A stretch of DNA of 64,000 bases from Anoplolepis gracilipes (GCF_047496725.1 NC_132976.1:4184001-4248000), one strand, 5' to 3'; positions 43,740-58,480 are shown, counted from the stretch's first letter. The notes: generated from the sequence alone by a model not told the origin. Numbers and translations: made by a program.

Positions 43740-44016
43740 ATCATATTAAAATCCAGATTTTCAACCTGGTGGAGTATAAAGTTTGTTTCAAACTTGTGTT
43801 CGATCGGTGCGTACGTGTATGTAATTTTGTACGAGACGCGAAAACTACATCAATATTTCTAATCTCGTTAATAAATAAATGACCGCAACACGAAGGAAGG
43901 GGGAACGGGAAACTGTATCTCAAATTATTAAAAATTATTTTTTTAGAGAGAGAAAGGGAGCAACGCGTGTAGAATTTTAACGAGTTAACCATTATATATA
44001 TTATTATTATGACGCA

Positions 44017-44022
<6 letters not shown>

Positions 44023-44054
<32 letters not shown>
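44023..44054. repeat. (AT)n microsatellite
   Basis: About 16 AT units, followed about 50 bp later by a GA-rich tract (44106-44150). Confidence 0.93.
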
Positions 44055-44056
<2 letters not shown>

Positions 44057-46738
44057 TCCATTTCAAATTTATTTAAATTTGTCGGAAAATTCTCTCTCGA
44101 ATATACAGAGAGAGAGAGAGAGAAAGAGAGAGAGAGGGAGGGAGAGAGATCGGTGACAGATTCGAATCTGTGCGATGTAATCGCAAATGTATCTTTTTAC
44201 GCCGTTTACACTTGCATCGATTACGTTATCAAACTGTCAACAAACGTTCACTTCTTAAGGTATATATATATATATTACCTTTTATGGCCGCGGCCGCAGA
44301 GAATGTCTATCGATATTCAATAGCCACATTTGACTTCGCATTATTGCGGAATTACGGCACTCCGTGTATGTACGTGTGCATGCGTGTGTTTCAGGAATTC
44401 AGTATAACTCGGCAACGAAAATAGGTAGGTACGTGTATACTGATAAATGAACAACATAACGGAATACAATATGCGATCTCACGGACGATATCGCAAAAGT
44501 TTTGATATTAAATCAGCCGAGGCAACATGTGTTTCGCTCTTTCTCTCTCTCTCTCTCCCCCCCTCTCTCTCTCTCTCTTGATTCATATTACGTACATTGC
44601 TATATTAAAGATAAAGGTACGCGCACACATGTGCGAGGAAATCGATAAAATGCGCTTGATACTATTTGTTTTACCCTAACAGACTTTCGCGGGATTATTA
44701 GCTGTAGCAGTTTTTATATCTCGATGCTACAGGTCCAATCAATATTGGAGTTTAAAAATTGTATAAGCGGGATCTGATGGCATTCGATGGATCGTCAAGT
44801 ATATAAACGAATTTCACGTCAAATATCTCGCAATTCAAATCGCAACCTGGATCAGATCCAGAATCTAATATTGTCAGACGTATCACAATGTATTCGAAAA
44901 TATATTTCTACGCGCATAATATGCCGGATTGATGGCAAAAATATGTATATACGTGGACATTGCAATATGTAATGATAAAAATTATTTATAAAAGATTAAA
45001 GCATATTTATGTAAAGTACTCTATAGAATTGCATAATATATAATTACTTTGTGCATCATGAAAAAGAGGAGAGGCTTATATTATTCTGTCTGATATCCTG
45101 ATGGTATTTCAGGAAATTAAAAAACCCTGCGTGCAGACACATGTATGTGCGCTCACCAACAAGTCAATCGATAAAATTACAAGCAAAGTATAGTATAAGA
45201 ACGAGAATGAGAGACGCACACACATAAGCTGTTGGTCTCATTTAACGCACGCGAAAAGCCAGCGGGCTTATAAAACTCTTAGAAAGGTAAGTTATATAAG
45301 TAATAATTGATATAAAAAAAAAATATATATATATATATATGTATGTATGTATGTGTATGTGTGTCGGTTGGTGGAATACAAACTATATTTTTAACTCTCC
45401 CAATTAGTTGAGTTCCACTGCTTTTATTTGCAATCGAGATTATTTTACCCTGCAAAATCCGCTTGGAATAAAATCGTAAATAGATACTTGCAGAAAAATT
45501 CCTCCAGAAAGCTCCGCGAACGTATAAATTCTCTTAGAAATTAATTTAACCTAATTACTTACTCGTATAGAAATAATTTCTGATTATAAGAAATTTTTCT
45601 TTTATAGTAATTTTAGAAATATATTAAATTGTAAATGTTAAAATCGCGATAAAAAACGTATTATAGGATCTTTTAATAGAATTATACTTTGTATAAGGAA
45701 ATAAATCCATTCAGTTCATAAAAGAGAATTGAAAATAAAATCATCGATAATTATTATCGTGTATTATTCTTTTTTGTAATTTATTTTTTTCTCCTATTAA
45801 GTTAGAACAATTTTTTCGGAATACGAGATTATTTTTCTTTTTTTATTAAATTTGATAAATTTTTCGATAAATAAAGATCAGTTAATATCTCATAGAAAAA
45901 AAACATCAAAATATTAATTTTTATAATGTTATAATGATTTTTCTATTCTCGATTTATTAAACGTTTTCAATTTGATTCACCGTATCACCTGCTTGTTATT
46001 CCCTAACATGTCCCGACGACAATGTATGATTAATTTAACGACATTATTATTCTACTATGCACATCCGTATGCGTCCAATCTGTTGCTGGATCAGTGCTGG
46101 TGATATTATCTTAACATTATGATTCGACCATGAAACAACTGTCACAAAATCATGTTACTCTAAAATCTGTTTTCAAAATATTGCTTCTGCAATATTAGAA
46201 CACAAAATATATAAAAAAGAATTGGAAATTTCGTTGACTTTGTATAAAAATACACGATTATAATCCAATAAAAATTTAATTGAATAAAAGCACAATAAAT
46301 ATAAAAAAATGTCCTCTCAACAAATGATAATTGTTCAACTTGAAATTCTAAAAAAAAAAACAGTATACTTTTTTTTGCAATTTTAAAAAAAAGCTTTTCT
46401 AATTATGCTTTGCGTCTCCTTGAAGCACACACAAGTAAATTCCTCTTGTAATTCCTATTTCATATCGTCAAAAATAATAAAGATACTTCATGTAATAGAC
46501 GGTAAGATTGATAATAAGGGCGTCGTACGAGCTCGCAGTTTTATTTCGAATGCTTTAAAATCACAGCAGCCTGTACTGGCAACGTCTTAGGGGAACATTT
46601 TCAGCAAAGTACACGTGGCTATTACGCGTCGCAGACGCGTTTTAATAAATATAAAAATATAATATCAGCAGGGAGAGAAAAGAATGGCGCGCAAATGGCG
46701 CGCAAATTCGACAATTTTCTCATTTTTGTCTTATGTCA

Positions 46739-46947
46739 GGTCGGAAAAGAGACCCGCGAAAGAGCAGAAATTACCTCCGTCGTCGCAAAACGGCACCGCA
46801 ACGGTACTGGAAACCGAGACGACAGCTTTCCAAGTGTCACGTGAGAACGTTCCGCCAGCTGTCTCGAATATTTTCAAATCGAGAACAGCCACCGCCGATG
46901 GCGATATTCCGAAATTATTTGCGCTCTCAGGCGAGATGGAGTCTTGA
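46739..46947 (+). other. Open-frame island of unknown function, possible exon
   Basis: A GC-richer island preceded on the + strand by a pyrimidine-rich acceptor-like stretch ending ATGTCAG at 46733-46739. The + frame reads SEKRPAKEQKLPPSSQNG, then TETTAFQVSRENVPPAV, and ends GEMES with TGA. The - strand is also open over the same bases and has a donor-like GGAGGTAATT near 46770. I cannot decide the strand or name a protein. A - strand exon would lie within the presumed synaptotagmin-7 upstream region. Confidence 0.25.
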
Positions 46948-47379
46948 GGACCCACAACGACGTGAATCTTCTGTGACCCTTAACCCTATCGCATTGCGAA
47001 ACACATTTTCCGCTTATAAAAGCGCAGCTCTAAAAATATCGCATTGACGCGGAAAAAGCGATGAAAGCATCTCTTTCAAATCTCTCCCGCATGGTACTAT
47101 TTTATCCGTGTTTATATCGCGACGTAGAGATCGCTTCCATGCAAGGTCACGTCGTGAAAGACAAACTGTCCCCGACTCTGTCCACGTTCGTTAAACACGA
47201 GAATTTAGTGGTGCGTTTTAAAAAAAATGGCGTGTATATTCCAAGTAAATATCTCTCACAAAGAGGTAATAGTATATTTGAAAAAAGTAGTACACATCAC
47301 CACAAACCGATATAACAATGTTGGCTATATTTTTATGTTATGTGTATGTGTATGTATATTTTTTTTGTATAAATTCACT

Positions 47380-47384
<5 letters not shown>

Positions 47385-47414
<30 letters not shown>
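47385..47414. repeat. Poly-A run of 30
   Basis: Thirty A in a row. It could be the tail of a + strand retroposed sequence, but no element body was recognised before it. Confidence 0.9.
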
Positions 47415-47416
<2 letters not shown>

Positions 47417-50400
47417 ATCTTCTTACGAAACATTACGTATTTTTTAAAACATATTTTATAAAAAAAATTCAAACTTCCTCCCGAATCAAAAATTGTACGC
47501 TATTTTCAATTACAATTTGCTCATATTTACAAATTCTATAGAGGATTTTAACAACAGATTTCATTTGCAAAAAAAAGTCTTACTTTATATCTCCAATTGA
47601 CAGGAAATAAACAATTTCTCACTTAGAGGTTTAAAAGAAAAGTTTATAAAACTATATAAACTATATAAACTTATATAAAAACTATATAAATAAACTTATA
47701 TAAATTCCAAATAAAATAATTAAATAATAGATAATAATTAAAATAATAATAATAATAATTTTTAAACAATAATAATAATTAAATAAAAAATAATATTAAA
47801 TAGTTTCCAAAAAGAATGATCTGAACTACTTAAAATTAAGCAAAGTAGATTTTAGATTAAGAAATAAAACAAAAAATAGAAAAAAAAATTTAACTCGTTT
47901 CTATAAAAAGATTAAATTTGCAAAAAGCAGAGATACATACGCATTAATATATTTATATACAGGCAGTAATTTTACAATATTTTCAACTGTGCTATCAAAT
48001 ATCATTCTTTAATCTGCTTTTCACGTATATTCTGTAAATACAAAAAATTGGATAGACTTTAATCCGTACACAAGTGCGTTAGAAATTTATGTAGATTCCT
48101 CTCTACATATAGATTTTTCCATTATCGTACAACTAACGAATTGCAATGCTTTTGCACCGCCCTATTCATTGTATTTGCCGTCTCTGTATCGAAATGTGTA
48201 AGGCAAATGCCTCTGGTTCTGTGGAAAATACGCACACGTAGACAGGATCTTACCTGGTAGTGTAGTATTCGAAGAAGGCAACGAGTATCTCCAACGATCT
48301 TGACACAGCGGCCCACATAATTTCCTCGTTCCGATGAATTTCAATCAACTAATCTAATCTCACTAGAGCACTTTTATGAAAGTTCCAGTCGATGAGGTAT
48401 CTGATAAGTTGAATTTAACACGATATTTCGAACCATTCTTGCTTTTCTTTCTCTTTCTTTCTCTCTTTCTCTCGATGTTAATGTTACCGATACATCATCT
48501 ATTTATACAATTATAATATTTAAGAACGTGACAAACGATCGACCAATACTGCTTTGATATATATGTACATATATATAAACATTTTATGGAGAATTTAACG
48601 CTTTATATAATTGATTTATATAATTTATATAATTTTTTATTTAAATTTTAATATTTGTTTTTTTTCAGATCAAGATTAATTATTATAGGTATTTGAATCT
48701 GAAAAACAAATATCAAAATGGATATGAATTATATGTCAAATATATTTAAAAATTTTATAAAATTATATAAAATTTGTAAAGCGCGTATATTTAACGTGTA
48801 ATCCAATTAACGTAAAGTTCAATATTAGTTCTTTCAATATTGAGAAGTTTTTCAGTTGTAAGTGATAGTTTAGAAAAGCAGGATTTTTGGAAAATTTTAA
48901 AAGTGACTAAAAAACAAAGATAAAAAGAATCATTTCTTTCAGTTAAAATTTCAGTTTTTAAATTTCAGTTAATTTTTTAATTTATTTTATTACATGTTTA
49001 ACAAGATATTTTGATTTAGAACGTATTTGCAAAGAGATACATGACAGGCAGACTAGAGAAATTACAGGAAAAAGTGACATGTCCACCTAAGATGGATCGT
49101 CTGCAAATTTGTTGGTGTTTGTTAAAATTATGCTCGCAAATCGTAATACACTATGTATACAAACAAGATAATGTGCTTAAACAAAACAAATTCTGTTTAC
49201 AAGTGTGTTCAAATTTATAATAAAAAATAATTAGTCCCATGACAGAAAGCTTGTTGAAAACTGTTTACTTTCCATCACGTACAGAAGCGAAAGAATTGTT
49301 TATGTAACAAATGTAACAATATAATAAATGTTTACATAAATTTTGGAATAAAATTTGAGCGAGCAAAAATTAAACCGACCCAAAATATCAAGTTGTACCG
49401 ATAGGTTTAATTATTTTGACCTACATTGTAATCCACCCGATCTATAGAGTGTACGATCAAGTCCGTGTGTGTGCAATTAGAATTTAATAAAATCCTTACA
49501 CTATGTATATTGTTACAATACCATATTGTATTCTGTAATAGGGTCACACGCGTAATAAAATGAAATAGCCCTAATTCGTGCGTAATACAGGCCGAACCAA
49601 TTGTTATTTCGACTTGGCTGTTGTTTAGTAAGCAACTGCAATACATTCTCATCGATTGTGCTACTATAGATAATATTAATGTTACGTAATTATTGGCCGA
49701 TAAACAGTTATCCTATATTAAAGGTTACAGAGTTACCATCCAAATCATCGCGCGTCTCGCTCATTAAATTAAACAGTTTAATGCAAATTGACTTTCGAAT
49801 ATTGAATTATTATAACGCACGGAATTTAATCTGAGAGTTCATGTAAGGACGAATCCTTTTAGATTAGACAGTTTCGCCGCAATTTAATCATTTTTTAGGT
49901 TGTTTGAAACAACATATTGTTAATTCGCAATACACAGCAGATTTTGAACTGGCTAGAAATAAAAATGATTTATGATCGCGCGACAGGTCAGGTGACCGTG
50001 TAGTATGGTGGCGATGATACCAACGTGGCGACCAGAAAATATTGCTATGTATGTACATCGCGACAACGATAAAGAAACAACGTCATATTTATCACGAGCA
50101 TCTGGCACCGCCACATAGATGAAAATGTACGCGATAATAAAAGTTCATGTGATAACAATTGATTTTTAAACATTTTATCACATGGGATTATATATTTACT
50201 TTATAATAAACTTCAGAGATTCTTATAAAAATCATATCTCGAAATAAAAGATTTCCGAACCTATATATTATAGATAATTTTATTCGAAAAATATTATTTA
50301 AATTAATTACATTTAAATTAAATTTGAATTAATTTTATTCGTATTATAAAATATAATTTTTTCCGAAATATATGTGATTATTTTCTTCTCATCTCAAGAT

Positions 50401-50685
50401 CAATTGAAGGGACAGTGTTTGTAAAAATTTCTCGTGATAGAAAAAGAGGTGAATTTTTCGACGGTTTGCGAGACGCATGTATGTATGTACATAGTATCAA
50501 CCGGTGACTGATGACACAATTAAATCACTCACGAAATAGTGGTACATCGTACCTCGGACCGACGGACAACCCCGCGTCATCAATATTCGATAACGATGCT
50601 CCCCGCTTTCAGCGGGTTTAGGTACGCGCATCGTGTGTGTAACCCTTTTAATGAGTTTCAACAAGCAATATAACGCGGCACATAT

Positions 50686-50692
50686 ACACACA

Positions 50693-50727
<35 letters not shown>
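50686..50727. repeat. (CA)n microsatellite with one interruption
   Basis: CA units broken once by CC at 50699-50700. Confidence 0.95.
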
Positions 50728-50732
<5 letters not shown>

Positions 50733-51687
50733 ATAGTATGACAACGATGAGCGCGCTAACGTAGACGGTAATTCTCTTCGGTAATGACGAAGTAAGGGCG
50801 AACTTTCCCTTTGTTTCTTATTTCATCGTGTGCTCGCAGCTTTTTCACGGTCCAGAGCGCGAACACAGCCATGAAAAATAAGTGAAAAGTACGAGAAGGA
50901 CAGGGTGGACACGCCTTTCGCGAGTATTATATATCCCGACAAAAGAGAACTTGCGAGAGGAAACAAAGTTGAAGGAGACATTAAACAGCGACGCTAGTTA
51001 CGGGGCGAAAATTGATAGAAGCAGTTGAATTATTTATATCCCGGTTGCACACACAAATATATCTGTCTTTATTCGTTTACGGATAAAATCCGCGTATACG
51101 GTTAACAAAAATGCGGGAAATGCGAGAGCAACAAATGGACCACACGCGGTGCACCAGTTTGCGGTTTACATTCCTCTCTCTCTCTCTCTTCAGGTTGATT
51201 TTATCAATTGTTAATTTGATTTCTCCGTGGAAATCTCTGCAGCGGATGGAATACGCAAAATACACAATCAGCAAAAACTCCGAAAGAAGACAAATTACGG
51301 ATTCAAGCATCGCGCGAAACCGGGAAGGAGAGAATTCTCTCACTCACTCTCTCTCTCTCACTTCTTTCGCCTCCTAGAATGTTCGAGTATAATGTAAATT
51401 CCTTTAAGTTATGCAAAGCTGATTACTTCGATCGTTTCTGATAATACAAAATTAAAGGTAAGAATTTCACGAGTTCATAAGATATTCAGAAACTAAGATC
51501 TTACAGACATATGTATAATACAATATGGCCGAATTCGAAACTCTAATAGAAAACACGCACGAATATGTGACATTATACTTAGTTGTTTCGGTATGAAACT
51601 GCAGCTCACAAAATCGGGAATATAATACATTTATAAAAGAAAAACAAATGTTGGAAAATGCGAGAATTTTATCTTTTCTTCCAACCT

Positions 51688-51720
51688 TATAATAATAATA
51701 ATAATAATAGCAATAATAAT

Positions 51721-51764
<44 letters not shown>
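51688..51764. repeat. Compound (AAT)n-(AT)n microsatellite
   Basis: Trinucleotide AAT units with one GC interruption pass directly into about 19 AT units. Confidence 0.95.
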
Positions 51765-51766
<2 letters not shown>

Positions 51767-52168
51767 TTTTTATATCTATATATATTTCCAAATGAGAAAA
51801 TCTCGTTATCGAGATATCAGGTACTAAAGATGAATAATATCTGTTTCGTGTTGAGAAATATTTTAAGAAGACGTGACGAAACGGTAATATTAATATATCC
51901 TTACCGGAAAGAAATGTTACGTATCTAGCTCACGATATTATAATATTATATAGTATATTTCTTTCCGTTAAATATAAAAAAAAAAACATATCGTTCATTA
52001 AATGTTCGTTTCATCTAATTGTAAGATATAAGAAATTATTCGATACACGTATAATAAAATGTAACATAATAAAATTTGTCGGAGTTTTAGTTTTTAGTTT
52101 AATAATATTTATATCTATTTTTTATTCATTAGTTATTTATTTAGTTATTATCTATAGTATTATGTGTT

Positions 52169-52170
<2 letters not shown>

Positions 52171-52221
<51 letters not shown>
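52171..52221. repeat. (CT)n microsatellite
   Basis: About 25 uninterrupted CT units. Confidence 0.97.
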
Positions 52222-52230
<9 letters not shown>

Positions 52231-54228
52231 GTATTATATATTAAAATTGACTTTTGTTTAAATAACGTTAAGCTACAGTTCGTAATTTACAGGGAAAAAG
52301 ATTCAATTACAATTCAAGGTAGATAAAGTTTATATTAAGTAGCAGCTCCCTCTCCGACGATGGCAATCAGTTTCAAAGTTATCTCATTCCGTGGGTTACG
52401 GATGCGCAATGATCTTGTATATCTTGTATCTCGTCTAATCTATTAATGAAATTAAGGAAACGTTGATCAGAACTGTTTCATCGAGTTGAACCCACCAAAG
52501 TTAGATGAGATAGCTCAGGAATTATAAAGTGTAAATTAGCGCGCATAGAAGTTATCATAAAACTTATATCACATATGATATTTCCAGAATTTGACAATGT
52601 AAATAATAAAGCTGCGCTATTAAAAATCATTTTAAAATTATTGCGACAAAAAATTTATGAATAAAATTATTAATATTTCTCATGTATAAAACAATGTTAT
52701 GAAGTGTAACATTTTTGCACTGCAATTGTTTTGAGTTTATTAAAAATTAACCCATGTATGTATAAAATACATATTTTATGAAGATAATAAAATTAATTAA
52801 AAGTAAAAACATTTTACCCCCAAAAATTTGATACTGCACTGAATAAAATTAAATTAAATTAATCTTTAAATATTATATTGAAATTAATTAATATGTGACA
52901 ATTATTACATGGCATAAAAGAAAAAAAAATATTATTTTAAGATTTACATCGCATTAAATTGTTATCTTCTTTAATTAGGTCCTTATAACTTTTATTAATA
53001 AATATATTGTATAGTGTTATCATTCGATTGACAAGCAAAGTATCGTCTAGATAGCAAATTAATTATTAAAAGCGCATTTCAAGAATCTTGTTCATTCACG
53101 CGATTTTCTGTTCGATATATCGCTGGGACGTGCCAGAAAGTATCGAATACCTTAATGAGAATCATCTGGAAGCGTAGCGTACGACGATGGGAAACAAGTA
53201 ATGAATAAATTTAGAGTAAATTTTAATTTAAAGTATCTCACACAGCAGTTTCTAACAAAATCACGTTGTGAAATGCCTAAAAAAAGCTTCAAGAAAATTA
53301 TATATCCCGCAATTTTTTTCGAAATACAAATCAAGGGAAGACATAACGTCAAACTCGGAAAATCTATCGCTAAAATTTAGTCACAATTTTTGTTAAAAAT
53401 CAACTCTACAATATGAAAATAATATAAATAGAAATGTAAAATAATCCATACCAAATATCTTTTCACAGAAGGAACACTTTACATGGAACACTTGCAGCTT
53501 TAATAGAGATAAGATCAAAACATAATACAATCAATTTTTTTCAGATTCCGTAATTAAATATATTTTCCAGTTTTCATATATACAGAGACCATTTTAATCC
53601 ACAATTATTTAAATTGCATTTTTAAAACAAGAATTTATTCAGATAATTTTAGGGAATATATTGCACAAAACAATTTTTTTTATATTTTATGTTTTATATA
53701 TACGCAAAATTAGTATTTTTTTAAATATAACATAATATTTCTTTTATACAAATTAATTCTTCTCAACATTGTGTATATAAAAATACATATGAAAAAATCA
53801 ATAATGTGTATTTTATAAGATTAATATTTTATTTATTTATTCAATATTTATTCAATATACTTTAAAAATAAGTTTTATTTTATATACTCTAAAAAAAATG
53901 TAAAATAAATTTATACCGTGAATTTTTAGATAAAAAATTGAAATAATTGGGTAGAAAGAATACAAATTAAAATCATTCTGTTATGTTAAGAAAAACTGTC
54001 AGATATCCAGATAAACATCGAAAATAATTATTCGCCAGAATATTACGCATAATTTTTGCAAAATAAATTTATCACGCGAAATACAAATAATTAAAAAAAA
54101 AAACTTATAAAAAAGATTCGAAAAATCTAGACATCGAACAAACGAGCTACCACACGATTCGGCCTCCGGACCGAGATGGTACGTGCTGTGTAATACGTTC
54201 GGCTGTTCACATCGAGTCTGGGCAGCAG

Positions 54229-54284
54229 AGATAGAGAGATAGAGAGAGAGAGAAAGAGAGAGAGAGAGAAAGAGAGAGAGAGAA

Positions 54285-54345
<61 letters not shown>
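54229..54345. repeat. Compound (GA)n-(TA)n-(GA)n microsatellite
   Basis: GA-rich arms flank about 14 TA units at 54287-54315. It sits at the start of a GC-richer island. Confidence 0.95.
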
Positions 54346-54346
<1 letters not shown>

Positions 54347-54713
54347 GGAACGGGCGACAGAGAAGGAGAAAGAGGGGAGGAATGGTGGTTGGAAGATAGG
54401 AGGTTGGATCGATTCTAGCCACCACCACTACGAAAGAGAGCAGAGCCCGCCGCGTCCGGGTCTGGTGAACCTCCCAAAGCCAATCCCGAAGCACGTAGAC
54501 TCTTCTCGTCTACGTGGGGTAGAGTTGCGAAGAAAAATTGCATCGCGCTTGATCCCAGATATCGCGCGAGTATCCCCCACAAGATCGCGGAATAGTTATC
54601 TCGATTATATGTAGGGGATTATTCCTCGCGTCCTCGTGTCCTTACTGTGGGGTAAACGTAGCGACAGGTGGGAATGTCGCTAGATATAAGCCGTGTGTAT
54701 CTGTGTACATATA

Positions 54714-54714
<1 letters not shown>

Positions 54715-54768
<54 letters not shown>
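54715..54768. repeat. (GT)n microsatellite
   Basis: About 27 GT units. Confidence 0.95.
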
Positions 54769-54775
<7 letters not shown>

Positions 54776-56038
54776 TGTCTGGGTTTGGCGAGCGCGTGTA
54801 TTCGAAAGCGTGGAGTTTATAATGGATTCTCTAAAGGGCCTCTCTCTGTGTCATTTGTTCTTCCGCGAATGATTGTCGCGGTCGGCTTTTCCGCGGTCCC
54901 TTTAAGCCCGACAGGGCTTCTCGGACAATCTGGCAATCGTGTTCCGAGGTAATCGAGGAAACACCGACAAAGACTCTTCTTTTCGAATGGCGAAAGTTTA
55001 TCGATTGACGCGATTCGCTACGAGAACGCTTATTGGCGAGCCTTCGACGTAATTCCGCACCCGATACCGATCGATCCTTTAGCAGCCCTCTCCCCCCCCC
55101 TCGCTCCCTCCCTCTCTGTCTCTCTCCTTCTCTATCTCTCTCGGAACAATTCAGCATGTGTACCATAACACATATTTGCATATCAAGAGAAGAGAGAACG
55201 AATCTAGCTGACTGCACGGTTGGTTTACTATCGATCAGTTCGGAAAGGTTGAACATTCTTCCGCTTGTGTTCCGTTGCTTTGAGCGGAGACATTATATAT
55301 TTTCGAGGGAAAAAAACTCTCTCTCGTTGATCCCGTTTTTCTTTTTTTATTTTTTTTTCTTTTTTTTCAGAGGACCTCGCAACAAGTTATCCACGGTATC
55401 GCTCCCTTCGGCGTCCTTCTGTTTTCGAAAAGTAGAACGTAAGATCGCTCCTCTCCCACGCTTCTCTTTTTCTCCGTTGATAAATATTTTCGTTCCTTCC
55501 GATCGATCACGGTGTCAACTTGTCGCGTCGAAGTCAAACTCTGTCACGAGCTAAAATAACCTCATCGAATATCCATATCGACGTAGCGTAGCATAGAGTT
55601 TTCATTCTGACAGACATTTTCTCTCTCGCTCGGGCAAGTGTTTTAAAAGATATGAGCGAACGCGTATAGACTACTTCTTGAAATTGTTTGAAGCGTGATA
55701 AGAATTTATTTGTGGTAAGAATATAAAGAAAATGTAACGGAAAGGAGAAAAAGAGATACATGGGTATATAATGGAAGAAGAGCGAAATGCATAACGTAAT
55801 TCTGCACACGTTCGGGTATTCTTCGATTATTGATGTCCGCCTCCGACGACGATCACAAGCGGAACGTTTTCATCCCTCGCTTGGAAGCAGATGAAAAATG
55901 TAGCGAAAGATTCCTCGCAAAATGAAGGACATTTATTTGCCAAGTTTTCCATCAAAGTAAACGGATCCACTTTTACCCTTTGCCGAGAACATTTACTTCA
56001 ATCTCGACTCGCGCGTCACACTCATCACCGCAAAGATG

Positions 56039-56039
<1 letters not shown>

Positions 56040-56081
<42 letters not shown>

Positions 56082-56082
56082 G
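56040..56082. repeat. (AAT)n microsatellite
   Basis: About 14 uninterrupted AAT units. Confidence 0.95.
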
Positions 56083-56300
56083 GTGCGACCAACGCGTGAG
56101 TAGAGTTCGCGCTTTCGTGACCCCGGACTTTCCTGACAAGAGAACCGTTTATCGAATAGACTAGCAAAGGTTCGCGTTGACAGCAGGAACGAAAACCGCC
56201 AAGTCAAGTTTGCACGACACTTGTGACGACTTTACCGGAGAGTTGGAGAGACTTTGCCCCTCCTAACCTAACCCGTTGAAAATTAGACGCCGTCAGCTGT

Positions 56301-58423
56301 TAATGTCACGTTGCAGAGCCTCGAAATTTTAACGAGCATATCTAACTATCTCCATATTTTCTCTTTCTCGCTAACCGCCAGAATAGTAAAAAGTCGCTCG
56401 CCCTGTATGCCAGACGGTCGGAAGACAGGCAAGCAACAGGTTCCCTCTCCTGTATACACATGTATAAAGCGAGATCCATCGATTCCCCTGTTCAATTACT
56501 CACGCGCTTTATTTTTTTTTTTTTTTTTTTTTTTTGTTCATTAAACGTCATGGATTCTTTATGTTATGAAGGATGAAGTTTTGATAATCAATAAACACGG
56601 AAATGGAAAGGGAATATATATCTTGTTCGTTAAACGTTGCTATATTTAAATATTGCACGGAATATCGTGATGAAAAATTTCCTTAATGATGATAATACGA
56701 TCTCTCTACCCCCCTCCTATCGAGTATCTAGACAATTTATTCTATTTTATTATCGATGAAAATAAAGAGATGGTTTTTCTTTTTCAAATTATGCAAATTT
56801 TCAACGTAACAAATTTTCAAATTATAAAAATTTTCATAAAAATTGTAAACATTCTCATGACGCGAAATCTATTTAAAGTAATGAGGTAAATTAATTTAAT
56901 GATTTTACACTTGTTTACCTTCCTGTCTCTTAATTCGTCGAAAATTCGAATTTTCAACATTGAATCGCCTCGCTTTCCATTTTATTTCAAAAAGTTTGGC
57001 GGACATTATCTCACTTCATCCTTCTATAACTTTTTCAGACTATTTTAGACACGATATCGCATTTGGGAACTAACTTTACGCATTTTTCCCTTTAGCTGCA
57101 CTTTTTCCGCACTTGTAAGTTGTTCAGGGAAAGAGAATACATTGTACGCGACGGAATTCTCAAGTTTACACTTGGCCTGAATGATGTACGTCGTTTTCCA
57201 GTATTGTTTACGACTTTTGTGACATTACACATAAAGGGAATATCTCACTCTTACTTCATCTCCGGGCATACCCTTCATGAATACACAGAGCTAAAGTGAT
57301 GACAGCATAAATTCATTTATTCACAAGACTCGTAGGTGTACACAATTATTCTCCTTTCGCACAGCAAACGCGAAATTCATATTCAACCTATATAATAATA
57401 AAAGAAACTAGAGATGTATATTTATTTCACTTTTTGATATTTCTTTTAAAATAAATTTCAATTTTTGGATTTTGTAGAATATGCTTTAGAGATTTAATTA
57501 TTTAAAATATATAACGCTTGTTAAAAGTAACAAAAGAAAGGGAACAAATGCTAATTTAAAACGCTAATTTGAAATTACATTAAATTACATTAATCTACAA
57601 TGTAATTTTATTCATTGTTCAATCGTTCGTGATTTAATTAAAAAATTATTTCAATTGTACACGTTTAATTAGTTACTTTTGTAAGAAAAAAAATGCAACA
57701 GATGGCACATTTAAATACGTGTTTTCGTCGCATACGCGTAAAGGAACTCACGTGTACGTACGATTATAACACGCGCATATTTAAAAACCATCGAACCTAC
57801 GAATTGCGGTAATTTTCTCTTTTGTTTTTCCCTAACAGTAAAGTGTAATAATGTCATAACAAATTTACTTTTATATTACACTACTGTGGTATAGCATGTG
57901 CGTTGCGCTATTGAATGCATAATCGATTTTAAGCAGCGACCGGTGAAAAATAGACGCTAACCTCCCTTATACGAAGAAGTTAATATAAGTTTTTCCTTCC
58001 CCCCTCCCCTTTCGTATGACGTCCTTATTAAAGAGCTACGTCCCACTTGTCAAGGATCAACCTAGTTCTCCTTCGAACAGCTGTGCCCGATCGCGCGCGC
58101 GCGCGCACCGATATAAAATTCAAAACCTCGCAACGCGTGACTCGAGCTTCTTAACGCAGCTCGTGTGCGCCACTTCCTTAGGTTACAACATTGCGAAATG
58201 TAGATCGAATGAACTACAAAGTCATAAAAACGTACAACAGATAAAACTATATATGCAACGATATCGTGTTAGCCATACATCGAAGGTGTAAGAATGCCCG
58301 CGGAGTTTACGTCTTATAAGATAATTGCGTTTATATGTTATAACTCCGAATGTGATTTTTCCTGGAATCTCTTTCCTCATAATTTCACACCGCATATTTT
58401 TTTTAATCTAAGCTATAATACAG

Positions 58424-58473
<50 letters not shown>

Positions 58474-58480
58474 GTATATA
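56301..58480. other. Non-coding stretch without recognised genes
   Basis: Contains a T-run (56512-56535) and a short CG run at 58096-58106. The 91-codon + frame at 58016-58291 has no recognisable domain. A (TA)n tract at 58431-58460 abuts the fold-back element that follows. Confidence 0.4.

Larger units (their letters stand above)
39018..46700 (-). other. Probable synaptotagmin-7 upstream intron, part 1
   Basis: AT-rich with microsatellites at 42555-42581 (AT), 43693-43737 (TA), 44023-44054 (AT), 44106-44150 (GA) and 44541-44578 (CT with a C-run). Short open frames on both strands lack recognisable domains. No membrane-anchor exon that fits the required incoming phase was found. Confidence 0.45.
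46948..54120. other. Probable synaptotagmin-7 upstream intron, part 2
   Basis: Mostly AT-rich non-coding sequence. It includes poly-A (47385-47414), (CA)n (50686-50727), (AAT)n/(AT)n (51688-51764) and (CT)n (52171-52221). The 49900-51400 stretch is less AT-rich. No exon was recognised. Confidence 0.45.
54120..56300. other. GC-richer island, possible promoter or first-exon region
   Basis: Base composition rises clearly above the surroundings, with overlapping open frames on both strands (for example 54831-55140 on the - strand and 55033-55554 on the + strand) and many CpG. A + strand acceptor-like T-rich tract ending TTTCAG lies at about 55349-55370. I recognise no protein domain. A promoter or 5' UTR exon of synaptotagmin-7 (- strand), or of a divergent gene, would fit but is inference only. 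Confidence 0.3.

Noticed and set aside
47385..47414. Poly-A run as the tail of a retroposed gene
   Set aside because: No recognisable coding body or target-site duplication was found upstream.
54207..54494. - strand ORF with Leu-Ser repeats
   Set aside because: It is largely a translation of the (GA)n/(TA)n compound microsatellite.
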